A DNA stretch of 64,000 nt. It comes from Buttiauxella agrestis ATCC 33320 (GTDB lineage Bacteria; Pseudomonadota; Gammaproteobacteria; Enterobacterales; Enterobacteriaceae). The position numbers and the translations under genes were made by a program. The notes under the pieces are model-generated. The model was not told the origin of the DNA. It made no database searches and saw only the letters and a list, made by a program, of their open reading frames with translations. Shown here piece after piece: positions 54,024 to 64,000 of the stretch (position 1 is its first letter; every line of letters begins with the position of its first letter). The DNA is taken from contig JALKFA010000001.1 of the NCBI GenBank assembly GCA_024169445.1, positions 3,906,001-3,970,000 of the forward strand, in the 5' to 3' direction.

Positions 54024-54805
54024 TTGAATTGTTGTTACCCGGCTGGCTTGCCGGGATCCTGCTGGCGTGCGCTGCTGGCCCGCTTGGCTCGTTTGTTGTC
54101 TGGCGTAGAATGTCTTACTTTGGCGATACGCTTGCCCACGCTTCTTTATTAGGCGTTGCATTTGGTCTGCTGCTCAATGTAAATCCGTTTTATGCGGTGA
54201 TTGCTGTGACGTTAATGTTGGCTTTCGGCCTGGTCTGGCTCGAGAAACGCCCACATCTGGCATTAGATACCCTCTTAGGTATCCTGGCACACAGTGCTTT
54301 GTCGCTGGGTCTGGTGGTCGTGAGTTTGATGTCTAACGTCCGTGTCGATTTGATGGCCTATCTGTTTGGTGACCTGCTTTCAGTCACCATGCCAGACATT
54401 ATCTCAATTGCGTTGGGCGTTGCGGTGGTCGTCGGCGTTCTGCTTTGGCAATGGCGCAACTTGTTGTCGATGACTATTAGCCCGGATCTCGCCCATGTAG
54501 ATGGGGTTAACCTGCAACGAGTGAAGATGCTGTTGATGCTGGTGACAGCCCTGACGATTGGCGTTGCAATGAAATTTGTTGGTGCGCTGATTATCACTTC
54601 GCTGCTGATTATTCCTGCGGCAACCGCACGTCGTTTTGCGCGCACGCCTGAGCAGATGGCAGGTTTCGCGGTGATTATCGGTATGCTTTCCGTGACGGGT
54701 GGGCTGACGTTCTCAGCATTCTATGACACGCCCGCAGGGCCATCAGTGGTATTGAGTTCGGCGGTGTTGTTTGTGCTGAGTATGGCGAAAAAGCAGGCTG
54801 CATAA
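54020..54805 (+). CDS. znuB: Zinc transporter permease ZnuB
   Basis: A 261-residue permease with about eight membrane segments, of the ABC-3 family. Family stretches: [26 protein letters not shown] and [24 protein letters not shown] are visible across the protein. It is coupled to znuC by an ATGA overlap. A hairpin at 54818-54846 after its stop may assist termination. Confidence 0.97.
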   Translation: MIELLLPGWLAGILLACAAGPLGSFVVWRRMSYFGDTLAHASLLGVAFGLLLNVNPFYAVIAVTLMLAFGLVWLEKRPHLALDTLLGILAHSALSLGLVVVSLMSNVRVDLMAYLFGDLLSVTMPDIISIALGVAVVVGVLLWQWRNLLSMTISPDLAHVDGVNLQRVKMLLMLVTALTIGVAMKFVGALIITSLLIIPAATARRFARTPEQMAGFAVIIGMLSVTGGLTFSAFYDTPAGPSVVLSSAVLFVLSMAKKQAA

Positions 54806-54880
54806 ACCATTATTTAGCACCCGGACTGCTGGCAATAGTTCGGGTGACAAGAACAGTTGAGTCGCTCTTTGGCGCTCAGT

Positions 54881-55659
<779 letters not shown>

Positions 55660-55749
55660 GATATCTTCCTCATAGATGTTTGTGGGTAATAAGTATACAG
55701 CTTGCGTAACGTTGATGTCATTACACACCAAAGAAAATGTACAACAACT

Positions 55750-55899
55750 TCACGGCCCGGCTTCTGCCAGCCATTCTCCAGGAAGAGGTATTGAAGGCGT
55801 ATCGTGAATTCCCTGAGCAGGCACGTAGCTGACGGTGTAGCGGCGATGGGTTTTAGAAAGCGTTGATGATGGGTGAGTCTGGGTTGAGGTCGTAGCCAT
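55750..55899 (-). pseudogene. Truncated symE-like toxin gene
   Basis: A 49-codon frame after a GGAGG site. The product reads TVSYVPAQGIHDTPSIPLPG then EWLAEAGP and stop, matching the N-terminal half of SymE (113 residues), an SOS-induced, AbrB-fold, RNA-associated toxin. The rest is missing; the break lies near the antitoxin promoter, suggesting that the TA insertion removed it. The upstream region 55900-56270 shows no complete gene and no clear LexA box. Confidence 0.7.
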
Positions 55900-56272
55900 T
55901 TGGCAACCTCCGATAAGAAGATTTAACTTCCACCACCAGAGGTTCCAATCCCGACGCCTGATTTTGCAGGTGCGCAGGAAAGATACCGCTAACTATTACC
56001 GACGACTAGAGTTTTTCTCTATGATAATTAAGACAATTTCACAAACTGGAATCTGTCTCGTAAAAGCCTATGAAACTCATTTCACAGTGACCTGACCGTT
56101 CATTAGCATCGGGAGAAGCCCTGTTGATATCATATTGCTGCCTGTTCAGACTTTACCGCAGCAACAGCGTCAGAACGATTCTGATTGAAAACGGTTCGAT
56201 ATGTTACACATTCCAGTAATACCAACCGAGTACTTTAGATAGGATTATCTACAAACGACCGTAGTTAAAAAC

Positions 56273-56294
56273 AACCCCGACTAAAGCCGGGGTT
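56273..56294. terminator. Hairpin in the znuB-ruvB islet
   Basis: AACCCCG-ACTAAAGC-CGGGGTT forms a stable stem; the T tract is short. Function uncertain. Confidence 0.45.
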
Positions 56295-56319
56295 ATCAAC
56301 AATAGATGAGCAGCTTTTT

Positions 56320-56446
56320 ATACCCGTCATACTTCAAGCTGCAGGGGTGTTGGCTGCACTTCTTCACCCCAGTCACTTACTGAAGTAAGCTCCTGGGGAT
56401 TCACTCCCTTGCCGCCTAACTGCAACTCGAATTATTTAGGGTATAG
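56320..56446. repeat. Intergenic palindromic repeat, copy B
   Basis: Starts ATACCCGTCATACTTCAAGC and ends GCAACTCGAATTATTTAGGG followed by TATA, with CACCCCAGTCACTTACTGAA inside. It is an inverted copy of 45315-45421 and abuts the ruvB stop. Terminal TATACCC/GGGTATA inverted repeats suggest a mobile origin. Confidence 0.87.
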
Positions 56447-56451
56447 ATCAT

Positions 56452-57462
56452 TCAAGGCTGTGCGGGTGGCACAATCCCAAAATGAGTCCAGGCTCTTGGC
56501 GTTGCCATTCGCCCGCGCGGCGTACGTTGCAAGAAGCCCTGCTGAATCAGGAAGGGTTCGAGTACATCTTCAATCGTTTCCCGTTCCTCACCAATTGCTG
56601 CCGCGAGGTTGTCCAGCCCGACCGGGCCGCCAAGGAATTTGTCTATTACCGCTAACAATAGCTTGCGGTCCATATAGTCAAAGCCTTCGGTATCAACATT
56701 CAGCATATCCAGCGCTTGCGAAGCGATGTCACCATTAATGGTGCCATCGTGCCGTACTTCCGAAAAGTCACGCACACGACGCAATAAACGGTTAGCAATA
56801 CGCGGTGTACCACGCGCACGACGCGCCACTTCCAGCGCGCCCTCTTCGCTCATCTCAAGCCCCAGCACGCTGGCACTGCGGCCAACAATGTGCTGCAAAT
56901 CGGCAACCTGATAAAACTCGAGGCGCTGCACAATGCCGAAACGGTCACGCAGTGGCGAAGTCAAAGAACCCGCTCGAGTTGTCGCGCCAATCAGGGTAAA
57001 CGGGGGTAAATCAATTTTGATTGAACGCGCCGCCGGGCCTTCACCAATCATAATATCGAGCTGGTAATCTTCCATCGCCGGATACAGTACTTCTTCAACA
57101 ACCGGTGAAAGGCGGTGGATTTCATCAATGAACAAAACATCATGCGGTTCGAGGTTGGTCAGCATCGCTGCCAGGTCACCTGCCTTTTCCAGTACGGGGC
57201 CGGAAGTGGTTCGCAGGTTAACGCCCATCTCGTTGGCAACAATGTTAGCCAGCGTGGTTTTACCCAAACCTGGTGGGCCGAAAATTAACAGATGATCAAG
57301 CGCATCCCCACGCAGTTTTGCCGCCTGGATGAAGATCTCCATTTGCGATGTAACCTGCGGCTGGCCGACATAATCCGCCAGAAAACGCGGGCGAATGGCT
57401 CGGTCAATTAACTCATCAGGGGTGATGGTGTCTGGCGATACCAGACGGTCTGCTTCAATCAT
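56452..57462 (-). CDS. ruvB: Holliday junction branch-migration ATPase RuvB
   Basis: A 336-residue AAA+ helicase, the E. coli length. Walker A is [14 protein letters not shown], Walker B is LFIDEIHRL, sensor 1 is LIGATTRAG and the Arg finger lies near TSPLRDRFG. The C-terminal winged helix ends near [16 protein letters not shown]. It follows ruvA by 21 bp in the SOS-controlled ruvAB operon. Confidence 0.97.
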   Translation of the reverse strand: MIEADRLVSPDTITPDELIDRAIRPRFLADYVGQPQVTSQMEIFIQAAKLRGDALDHLLIFGPPGLGKTTLANIVANEMGVNLRTTSGPVLEKAGDLAAMLTNLEPHDVLFIDEIHRLSPVVEEVLYPAMEDYQLDIMIGEGPAARSIKIDLPPFTLIGATTRAGSLTSPLRDRFGIVQRLEFYQVADLQHIVGRSASVLGLEMSEEGALEVARRARGTPRIANRLLRRVRDFSEVRHDGTINGDIASQALDMLNVDTEGFDYMDRKLLLAVIDKFLGGPVGLDNLAAAIGEERETIEDVLEPFLIQQGFLQRTPRGRMATPRAWTHFGIVPPAQP

Positions 57463-57483
57463 CCTTCATCTACCTCAGGGGCT

Positions 57484-58095
57484 TCAAAGTGCTGCGCGGA
57501 GTGCTTCGCGGATCAGCGTTTCACAATCAGCACCGGCACGCCCTACTTTGCTAATCATACGGCTGGCTTCTTGTGGTTTATAGCCCAGTGATACTAGTGC
57601 CGCAACCGCTTCTGCTTCTGCGTCGTCAGCCACGCCACTTTCCGGAGCGGTGAGCACCAGATCAGACGCCGGAGTAAACAGGTCGCCGTGCATACCTTTG
57701 AAGCGGTCTTTCATTTCAACAATCAAGCGCTCAGCGGTCTTTTTACCTACGCCTGGCAATTTGACCAATGAACCAATTTCTTCACGCTCTACGGCATTCA
57801 CAAATTGTTGTGCAGACATACCGGAGAGGATGGCCAGCGCCAGCTTAGGGCCAACGCCATTCACTTTGATGAGCTCACGGAACAAGGTACGTTCTTGTTT
57901 GTTGTTGAAACCGTAGAGCAACTGCGCGTCTTCACGCACCACGAACTGAGTGAATACCACCGCTTCTTTACCGATATCCGGTAATTCGTAGAAGCAAGTC
58001 ATCGGCATGTGGACTTCATACCCTACGCCACCGACTTCCATAAGTACCAGCGGCGGTTGTTTTTCAAGGATGATGCCTCTGAGTCGACCAATCAC
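57484..58095 (-). CDS. ruvA: Holliday junction-binding protein RuvA
   Basis: A 203-residue protein with an N-terminal OB fold ([15 protein letters not shown]), two helix-hairpin-helix segments ([16 protein letters not shown] and [16 protein letters not shown]) and a C-terminal RuvB-binding domain ([19 protein letters not shown]). It holds the four-way junction square-planar for RuvB and RuvC. Confidence 0.97.
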   Translation of the reverse strand: MIGRLRGIILEKQPPLVLMEVGGVGYEVHMPMTCFYELPDIGKEAVVFTQFVVREDAQLLYGFNNKQERTLFRELIKVNGVGPKLALAILSGMSAQQFVNAVEREEIGSLVKLPGVGKKTAERLIVEMKDRFKGMHGDLFTPASDLVLTAPESGVADDAEAEAVAALVSLGYKPQEASRMISKVGRAGADCETLIREALRAAL

Positions 58096-58146
58096 GATAT
58101 GCTCCTGCGTTTAGCGTTTATGCCAAAAATTTTGCTTATCATATTA

Positions 58147-58172
58147 AAAAGGCTGGATAGATATCCAGCCTT
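58147..58172 (-). promoter_or_regulatory. ruvAB LexA box that also forms the ruvC terminator
   Basis: CTGGATAGATATCCAG (58153-58168) is the ruvAB SOS box, nearly identical to that of E. coli. Together with flanking AGG/CCT and A/T runs it is also a rho-independent terminator for ruvC, which ends at 58175. yebB, found here in E. coli, is absent. Confidence 0.8.
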
Positions 58173-58174
58173 AT

Positions 58175-58696
58175 TTATTTTAATCGTCCCCGTGCCAGAT
58201 TAAGCCGTGTATCACTCATCTGCATCGAGTTCTGCGTCACATGGCAATGCGTAATGGCAATTGCCAGTGCATCGGCCGCATCCGCTTGTGGGTTAGCAGA
58301 GAGTTTGAGCAAAGTGCGTACCATATGCTGCACCTGGCTTTTCTCCGCACTGCCGATACCCACTACCGTCTGTTTTACCTGACGGGCGGCATATTCAAAC
58401 ACCGGAAGCTCATGGTTTACCGCCGCAACAATCGCAGCACCTCGTGCCTGTCCGAGCTTTAAAGCAGAGTCGGCATTCTTCGCCATAAACACTGATTCAA
58501 TAGCGAAATACTCTGGCTGGAACTGGGTAATGATTTCGCTCACCCCCGCGTAGATGAGTTTCAAACGCGAGGGTAAGTCGGTCACCTGAGTACGAATACA
58601 GCCGCTGCCTAAATAGGTTAGCTGCCGGCCAGTCTGGCGTATAACGCCATAACCGGTAACGCGTGACCCCGGGTCGATGCCGAGAATAATCGCCAT
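58175..58696 (-). CDS. ruvC: Holliday junction resolvase RuvC
   Basis: A 173-residue RNase H-fold nuclease. The acidic active-site residues lie in ILGIDPGS (D7), YFAIESVF (E), and the C-terminal [12 protein letters not shown] (two Asp). ATG 58696 gives the family N-terminus. Unlike ruvAB it is not expected to be strongly LexA-controlled and belongs to the nudB-yebC-ruvC transcript. Confidence 0.97.
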   Translation of the reverse strand: MAIILGIDPGSRVTGYGVIRQTGRQLTYLGSGCIRTQVTDLPSRLKLIYAGVSEIITQFQPEYFAIESVFMAKNADSALKLGQARGAAIVAAVNHELPVFEYAARQVKQTVVGIGSAEKSQVQHMVRTLLKLSANPQADAADALAIAITHCHVTQNSMQMSDTRLNLARGRLK

Positions 58697-58739
58697 CACG
58701 CGTCCCTCATAAACAGCTGTAAGGTTTCAGACAACACCA

Positions 58740-59483
58740 TTACAGGGTTGCCGCAACCTCGTCAGAGATCTCACCGTTGTGATAAACCTCTTGCACGTCA
58801 TCGCAGTCTTCCAACATATCGATAAGGCGCATCAGTTTCGGTGCGGTTTCTGCATCCATATCCGCTTTAGTGGATGGGATCATAGAAACTTCGGCTTCAT
58901 CAGCTTTCAGACCTGCTGCTTCCAGTGCATCGCGGACAGCGCCCATGTCTTCCCAGGCGGTGAACACGTCGATAGCACCGTCGTCATAAGAAACGACGTC
59001 TTCGGCACCCGCTTCAAGCGCGGCTTCCATTACGGTGTCTTCATCTTTGCCAGGAGCATAAGAGATAACGCCTTTTTTGGTGAACAGATAGGCTACGGAG
59101 CCATCAGTTCCCAGGTTACCACCGCATTTGTTGAACGCGTGGCGTACTTCTGCCACGGTACGGTTACGGTTGTCACTCAGGCATTCAACCATTACAGCTG
59201 AACCGCCAGGACCGTAACCTTCATAAATGATGGTTTCCATGTTCGCGTCTTCATCGCCGCCCACACCACGTGCAATCGCGCGGTTTAAGGTGTCACGCGT
59301 CATGTTGTTAGACAACGCTTTATCAATCGCTGCACGCAGACGCGGGTTAGAACCCGGATCACCACCGCCCAAACGGGCTGCAGTTACCAGCTCACGGATA
59401 ATTTTGGTGAAAATTTTACCGCGTTTGGAATCCTGCGCAGCTTTGCGGTGCTTTGTGTTGGCCCATTTACTATGACCTGCCAT
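58740..59483 (-). CDS. yebC: YebC/TACO1-family protein
   Basis: A 247-residue protein of the widely conserved YebC family, starting [18 protein letters not shown]. Other invariant segments are [17 protein letters not shown] and [21 protein letters not shown]. Family members are described both as DNA-binding regulators and as ribosome-associated factors that aid translation of proline-rich tracts. Lies between nudB and ruvC. Confidence 0.96.
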   Translation of the reverse strand: MAGHSKWANTKHRKAAQDSKRGKIFTKIIRELVTAARLGGGDPGSNPRLRAAIDKALSNNMTRDTLNRAIARGVGGDEDANMETIIYEGYGPGGSAVMVECLSDNRNRTVAEVRHAFNKCGGNLGTDGSVAYLFTKKGVISYAPGKDEDTVMEAALEAGAEDVVSYDDGAIDVFTAWEDMGAVRDALEAAGLKADEAEVSMIPSTKADMDAETAPKLMRLIDMLEDCDDVQEVYHNGEISDEVAATL

Positions 59484-59506
59484 AACTATCTCCAAAAGCG
59501 CCTTTT

Positions 59507-59950
59507 TCAGGCGGCATTAATTACAAACTCTTCAATCGCTTGCCGGTTGCTCCACGACTTTGTCATAGCCGCCGCAGCATGTGCGTCCGTCCATTCCCAG
59601 GCCAGATGTTCCGAAATGGTTATCTGGCGTTCGTGAGGCAGCGCAAGGCAGAACCAATATTCCGTATTGCGCGTAATTCCCGGAGCATAGCGATGACGCA
59701 AATGTGTAAAAATTTCAAACTCCACACAGCGTTGGCAGTCAATCAAAGCCAGTTGTTCTGAAACAACGTCGATATCAACCTCTTCCTTTACTTCACGCTG
59801 TGCGGCATGCAGCGCAATTTCCCCTTCTTCCAGGCTGCCGGTAACCGACTGCCAGAAATCAGGATCATCGCGCCGCTGTAGCATCAGCACCCGCCCGGTG
59901 TCTTGTGCAAAAATCACCACTAATACCGAAACGGGATGCTTATAGCCCAT
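59507..59950 (-). CDS. nudB: Dihydroneopterin triphosphate diphosphatase
   Basis: A 147-residue Nudix hydrolase acting in folate synthesis. The Nudix box is [21 protein letters not shown], with the catalytic glutamates (REVKEEV). Start overlaps aspS by one base, consistent with the aspS-nudB-yebC-ruvC operon. Confidence 0.96.
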   Translation of the reverse strand: MGYKHPVSVLVVIFAQDTGRVLMLQRRDDPDFWQSVTGSLEEGEIALHAAQREVKEEVDIDVVSEQLALIDCQRCVEFEIFTHLRHRYAPGITRNTEYWFCLALPHERQITISEHLAWEWTDAHAAAAMTKSWSNRQAIEEFVINAA

Positions 59951-61722
59951 TATTCTTTCTCAGCCTTTTTAATCACCGCGACACCCAGTTCAGCCAGCGC
60001 TGTTGGGTTGGCGAAGCTTGGGGCTTCAGTCATCAGACACGCTGCTGCGGTGGTTTTCGGGAACGCGATAACATCACGGATGTTGTCGGTGCCGGTCAAC
60101 AGCATGGTCAGACGGTCCAGACCAAATGCCAGGCCTGCGTGCGGTGGTGTACCGTATTTCAGGGCATCGAGCAGGAAGCCGAACTTCTCGCGCTGGTCTT
60201 CTTCGGCGATACCCAGAATGCCGAACACGGTCTGCTGCATCTGGCCGTTGTGGATACGCACGGAACCGCCGCCCACTTCGTAACCGTTAATCACCATGTC
60301 GTATGCGTTCGCAACAGCAGCTTCCGGATCTGCCGCCAGTTGCTCTGGGGACATATCTTTTGGTGCAGTGAACGGGTGGTGCATCGCGGTCAGGCCGCCT
60401 TCGCCATTGTCTTCAAACATTGGGAAGTCAATAACCCACAGCGGTGCCCACGCTTTATCATCGGTGATACTCAGATCTTTACCGATTTTCAGACGCAGTG
60501 CACCAAGCGCGTCAGCAACCACTTTCTTATTGTCCGCACCGAAGAAAATCATATCGCCATCTTGCGCACCGGTACGGGCCAGAATAGCTTCAACGATTTC
60601 TGCGTTCAGGAATTTAGCGACCGGGCTGGTGATCCCCTCGATGCCTTTAGCACGCTCGGTCACTTTGATGTAAGCCAGACCTTTCGCGCCGTAAATCTCA
60701 ATGAACTTGCCGTAATCGTCAATCTGTTTACGGCTTAACTGTGCGCCACCTGGCACTCGCAGTGCTGCAACGCGGCCTTTAGCATCATTTGCCGGGCCGG
60801 CGAACACTTTAAACTCAACGTCTTTAAGCAGGTCAGCAACGTCCACCAGCTCCATCGGGTTACGCAGGTCTGGTTTATCAGAACCGTAACGACGCTCAGC
60901 TTCAGCGAAAGTCATGATTGGGAAATCGCCCAGGTCGACGTTTTTCACATCTAACCACAGTTCACGCACCAGTTTTTCCATCACTTCACGCACTTGCGGA
61001 GCAGACATGAAGGAGGTTTCAACGTCGATCTGAGTAAATTCAGGCTGACGGTCAGCACGCAAGTCTTCGTCACGGAAGCATTTAACGATTTGATAGTAAC
61101 GGTCAAAGCCAGACATCATCAGCAGCTGTTTGAACAACTGTGGGGACTGCGGCAATGCGTAGAATTTACCTTTGTGAACACGGCTCGGCACCAGGTAGTC
61201 ACGCGCGCCTTCTGGCGTGGCTTTGGTCAGCATTGGGGTTTCGATATCCAGGAAACCGTGGTCATCCATAAAACGGCGCACGAAACTGGTGATTTTCGCA
61301 CGGGTTTTCAGGCGGTTCGCCATTTCAGGGCGGCGTAAATCCAGGTAACGGAATTTCAAACGCGCTTCTTCGGTGTTGACGTGGTTGGAGTCCAGCGGCA
61401 ACGCTTCAGAGCGGTTGATAATGGTCAGGTCGGTAGCGAACACTTCCACCGCGCCGGTTGCCATATCTTTGTTGATGTTTTTTTCATCACGCGGGCGAAC
61501 GGTGCCGGTGATTTGAATGCAGAACTCATTACGCAGTTCGGAAGCAAGCTGGAACGCGTCCTGACGGTCCGGGTCGAAAAACACCTGCACGATGCCTTCG
61601 CGATCGCGCATATCAATAAAGATAAGGCTACCGAGGTCACGACGACGATTGACCCAACCACACAGTGTTACTTGTTGTCCCACATGGGATTGATTGAGCT
61701 GCCCGCAATATACTGTACGCAT
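59950..61722 (-). CDS. aspS: Aspartyl-tRNA synthetase
   Basis: A 590-residue class IIb synthetase, the E. coli length. It has an N-terminal OB-fold anticodon-binding domain ([23 protein letters not shown] in two parts), motif 2 region [19 protein letters not shown] and motif 3 [13 protein letters not shown]. The bacterial GAD insertion lies in the middle. It charges tRNA-Asp. First gene of the operon reading left. Confidence 0.97.
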   Translation of the reverse strand: MRTVYCGQLNQSHVGQQVTLCGWVNRRRDLGSLIFIDMRDREGIVQVFFDPDRQDAFQLASELRNEFCIQITGTVRPRDEKNINKDMATGAVEVFATDLTIINRSEALPLDSNHVNTEEARLKFRYLDLRRPEMANRLKTRAKITSFVRRFMDDHGFLDIETPMLTKATPEGARDYLVPSRVHKGKFYALPQSPQLFKQLLMMSGFDRYYQIVKCFRDEDLRADRQPEFTQIDVETSFMSAPQVREVMEKLVRELWLDVKNVDLGDFPIMTFAEAERRYGSDKPDLRNPMELVDVADLLKDVEFKVFAGPANDAKGRVAALRVPGGAQLSRKQIDDYGKFIEIYGAKGLAYIKVTERAKGIEGITSPVAKFLNAEIVEAILARTGAQDGDMIFFGADNKKVVADALGALRLKIGKDLSITDDKAWAPLWVIDFPMFEDNGEGGLTAMHHPFTAPKDMSPEQLAADPEAAVANAYDMVINGYEVGGGSVRIHNGQMQQTVFGILGIAEEDQREKFGFLLDALKYGTPPHAGLAFGLDRLTMLLTGTDNIRDVIAFPKTTAAACLMTEAPSFANPTALAELGVAVIKKAEKE

Positions 61723-61971
61723 GAGATATCCCTTAAATTAGCCGCTCACTGTGTGCAACCTGCACCGGTGGCCACTATTTTTGTATGTCAGATATAGTTG
61801 AAAAAAGGGGGCTATTATACTGGAAATATTGGCCCGCGATAAGAACTGACGCGTTTCAATGCGCCTTGTTTGGCCTATTCTCACAAAAATTAACAAAATT
61901 TGTAAACTGTCGAACATATGTTCCGTCGTAATGTGTTGCGAGATAATTCAATTTTGAACCGGAGTCACCGA

Positions 61972-62538
61972 ATGTTAGAACTGAATACTTCCAAAACCGC
62001 ACTGGTCGTTATTGATTTGCAGGAAGGCATTTTGCCATTTGCAGGCGGCCCGCACAGCGCACAGGATGTGGTGGCTCGTTCAGCCAGGCTGGCTGAAAAA
62101 TTCCGCGAGAATAACGCCCCGGTTATTATGGTGCGTGTTGGCTGGTCTAAAGACTTTGCCGAAGCACTCAAACAACCGGTTGATGCACAGGCAGGCGCTC
62201 ATGCGTTGCCGGAAAACTGGTGGCTTTACCCGCAAGCGCTGGGCAAAAAAGACAGCGACATTGAAGTCACTAAACGCCAGTGGGGAGCCTTCTACGGCAC
62301 CGATCTGGAGCTTCAGTTACGCCGTCGTGGCATCGACACCATCGTGCTATGTGGGATTTCCACCAACATCGGTGTGGAATCTACTGCCCGTAACGCATGG
62401 GAATTGGGCTTCAACCTGGTGATTGCTGAAGATGCGTGCAGTGCTGCAAGCAGCGAACAACATCAAGGCAGCATGACGAATATCTTCCCGCGCATTGGGC
62501 GCGTACGCAGCACTGACGAAATCCTCGCTGCACTGTGA
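61972..62538 (+). CDS. yecD: YecD, isochorismatase-family hydrolase
   Basis: A 188-residue protein. ATG 61972 follows CCGGAG and gives the E. coli length; the frame from 61918 is too long. Isochorismatase-fold residues: Asp in [10 protein letters not shown], Lys in [15 protein letters not shown]. The nucleophilic Cys position in [15 protein letters not shown] has Ser/Thr nearby rather than the usual Cys, so activity is uncertain. It overlaps yecE by 4 nt. Confidence 0.93.
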   Translation: MLELNTSKTALVVIDLQEGILPFAGGPHSAQDVVARSARLAEKFRENNAPVIMVRVGWSKDFAEALKQPVDAQAGAHALPENWWLYPQALGKKDSDIEVTKRQWGAFYGTDLELQLRRRGIDTIVLCGISTNIGVESTARNAWELGFNLVIAEDACSAASSEQHQGSMTNIFPRIGRVRSTDEILAAL

Positions 62539-63353
62539 TTTATATCGGCCTTCCCCAATGGTCGCACCCTAAATGGGGGCGTCTTGGTATAACTTCTCTG
62601 GAAGATTATGCTCGCCACTTCAATTGTGTGGAAGGCAATACCACGCTGTACGCCTTGCCTAAAGCGGAGACGGTACTTCGTTGGCGCGAGATGACCGACG
62701 ACAACTTCCGCTTTTGCTTTAAATTCCCGGCCACCATTTCCCATAACGCCGCGCTTCGTCAGTGCGGAGATTTGACCGCCGAATTTCTTGAACGCCTGTC
62801 TCCACTGGTACAGCGCATCGGGCAATACTGGCTGCAACTTCCCGCAAAATTTTCCCCTGCCGACTTACCTGCGCTGTGGAATTTCCTCGACGCTTTGCCA
62901 AAAGAATTCACCTACGGCGTCGAAGTTCGCCACCCTTCTTTCTTCGATAAGAGTGCCGATGAGCAAGCATTTAATCGGGGTTTGCATCTGCGTGGTGTTA
63001 ACCGGGTTATTCTGGATAGCCGTCCGGTGCACAGCGCTATCGCCAACAACGAAGCGATGCACGAAGCCCAGCGTAAAAAACCCAAAGTACCGGTTCATGC
63101 CGTCGTCACCGCACATCACCCGATGGTGCGCTTTATCGGCAGCGACGATATGGTGCAAAATCAGGCGCTTTTCGACGTTTGGCTTAAAACCTTGCCAAAA
63201 TGGCAACAAAACGCCACGCCTTACCTGTTCCTGCATACGCCTGACATTGGGCAAGTCCAGGATTTAGTCCATACACTATGGCGCGGATTGCAGCAGGCTC
63301 TTCCCGATTTGGGCAATGAACCTGCCATTCCTAAGCAAAACTCCCTATTTTAG
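62535..63353 (+). CDS. yecE: YecE, DUF72 protein
   Basis: A 272-residue TIM-barrel DUF72 protein. It starts at GTG 62535, overlapping the yecD stop (GTGA). Conserved stretches: [34 protein letters not shown] and [11 protein letters not shown]. Biochemical function unknown. Confidence 0.93.
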   Translation: MIYIGLPQWSHPKWGRLGITSLEDYARHFNCVEGNTTLYALPKAETVLRWREMTDDNFRFCFKFPATISHNAALRQCGDLTAEFLERLSPLVQRIGQYWLQLPAKFSPADLPALWNFLDALPKEFTYGVEVRHPSFFDKSADEQAFNRGLHLRGVNRVILDSRPVHSAIANNEAMHEAQRKKPKVPVHAVVTAHHPMVRFIGSDDMVQNQALFDVWLKTLPKWQQNATPYLFLHTPDIGQVQDLVHTLWRGLQQALPDLGNEPAIPKQNSLF

Positions 63354-63423
63354 GGGTAGCGACAGCTTATAGGTTGCACTGCTATTATATGCAGTGCTGG
63401 AACTATCTCTAAAGGATGTGAGT

Positions 63424-64000
<577 letters not shown>

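Overview
The window is a chromosomal segment of a gammaproteobacterium of the Enterobacteriaceae. It carries a complete-looking P2/186-type prophage (about 1-34 kb, continuing beyond the left edge) followed by a conserved backbone from yebY to cmoA. The backbone order (yebY-copD-copC-holE-yobB-exoX-ptrB-yebE-yebG-purT-eda-edd-zwf-hexR-pykA-lpxM-mepM-znuA/znuCB-ruvBA-ruvC-yebC-nudB-aspS-yecD-yecE-yecN-cmoA) matches the E. coli order. The proteins are diverged from E. coli, and yebF and yebB are absent from their usual places. This points to another enterobacterial genus, but I cannot name the species.

Prophage layout. At 1-2055, beside the repressor, lies AT-rich cargo: a PfkB-kinase/nucleoside-deoxyribosyltransferase fusion, translationally coupled to a QueC-like enzyme, and then a membrane protein downstream of the repressor. 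At 2100-8600 is the lysogeny and replication module: a CI repressor with two tandem DNA-binding domains, a Cox/Apl-like regulator, CII, Fil, further early proteins, a leftward accessory gene, and the rolling-circle initiator gpA with its internal origin. This part ends with a small gene behind a LexA box. The cos site is at 8783. Between cos and the portal gene sits a second AT-rich cargo block, including a putative abortive-infection membrane protein. From 11369 to 32732 the P2 late genes follow in canonical order (Q P | O N M L X Y K lysB lysC R S | V W J I H G | FI FII E/E' T U D ogr). They are interrupted by a polyglutamine lipoprotein gene between S and V and by a 39-residue membrane protein gene between G and FI. 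The integrase is unusual: it lies beyond ogr rather than beside the repressor, has its own LexA box, and abuts the sdsR (ryeB) small-RNA gene. The 3' end of sdsR is the likely attachment core. The left attachment site is outside the window.

Backbone. The copper-resistance-like copCD pair, the Entner-Doudoroff/pentose-phosphate cluster (eda, edd, zwf with hexR and pykA), lipid A acylation (lpxM), murein hydrolysis (mepM), zinc uptake (znuABC) and Holliday-junction resolution (ruvABC) are all present. Recognisable operators include LexA (yebG, ruvAB), PurR (purT), GntR (edd), HexR (zwf) and Zur (znuA/znuC). A GNAT/DUF1778 toxin-antitoxin pair and a truncated symE fragment form a small islet between znuB and ruvB. 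yebE appears frameshifted by one base. Two copies, plus a deleted remnant, of an intergenic palindromic repeat lie in this part.
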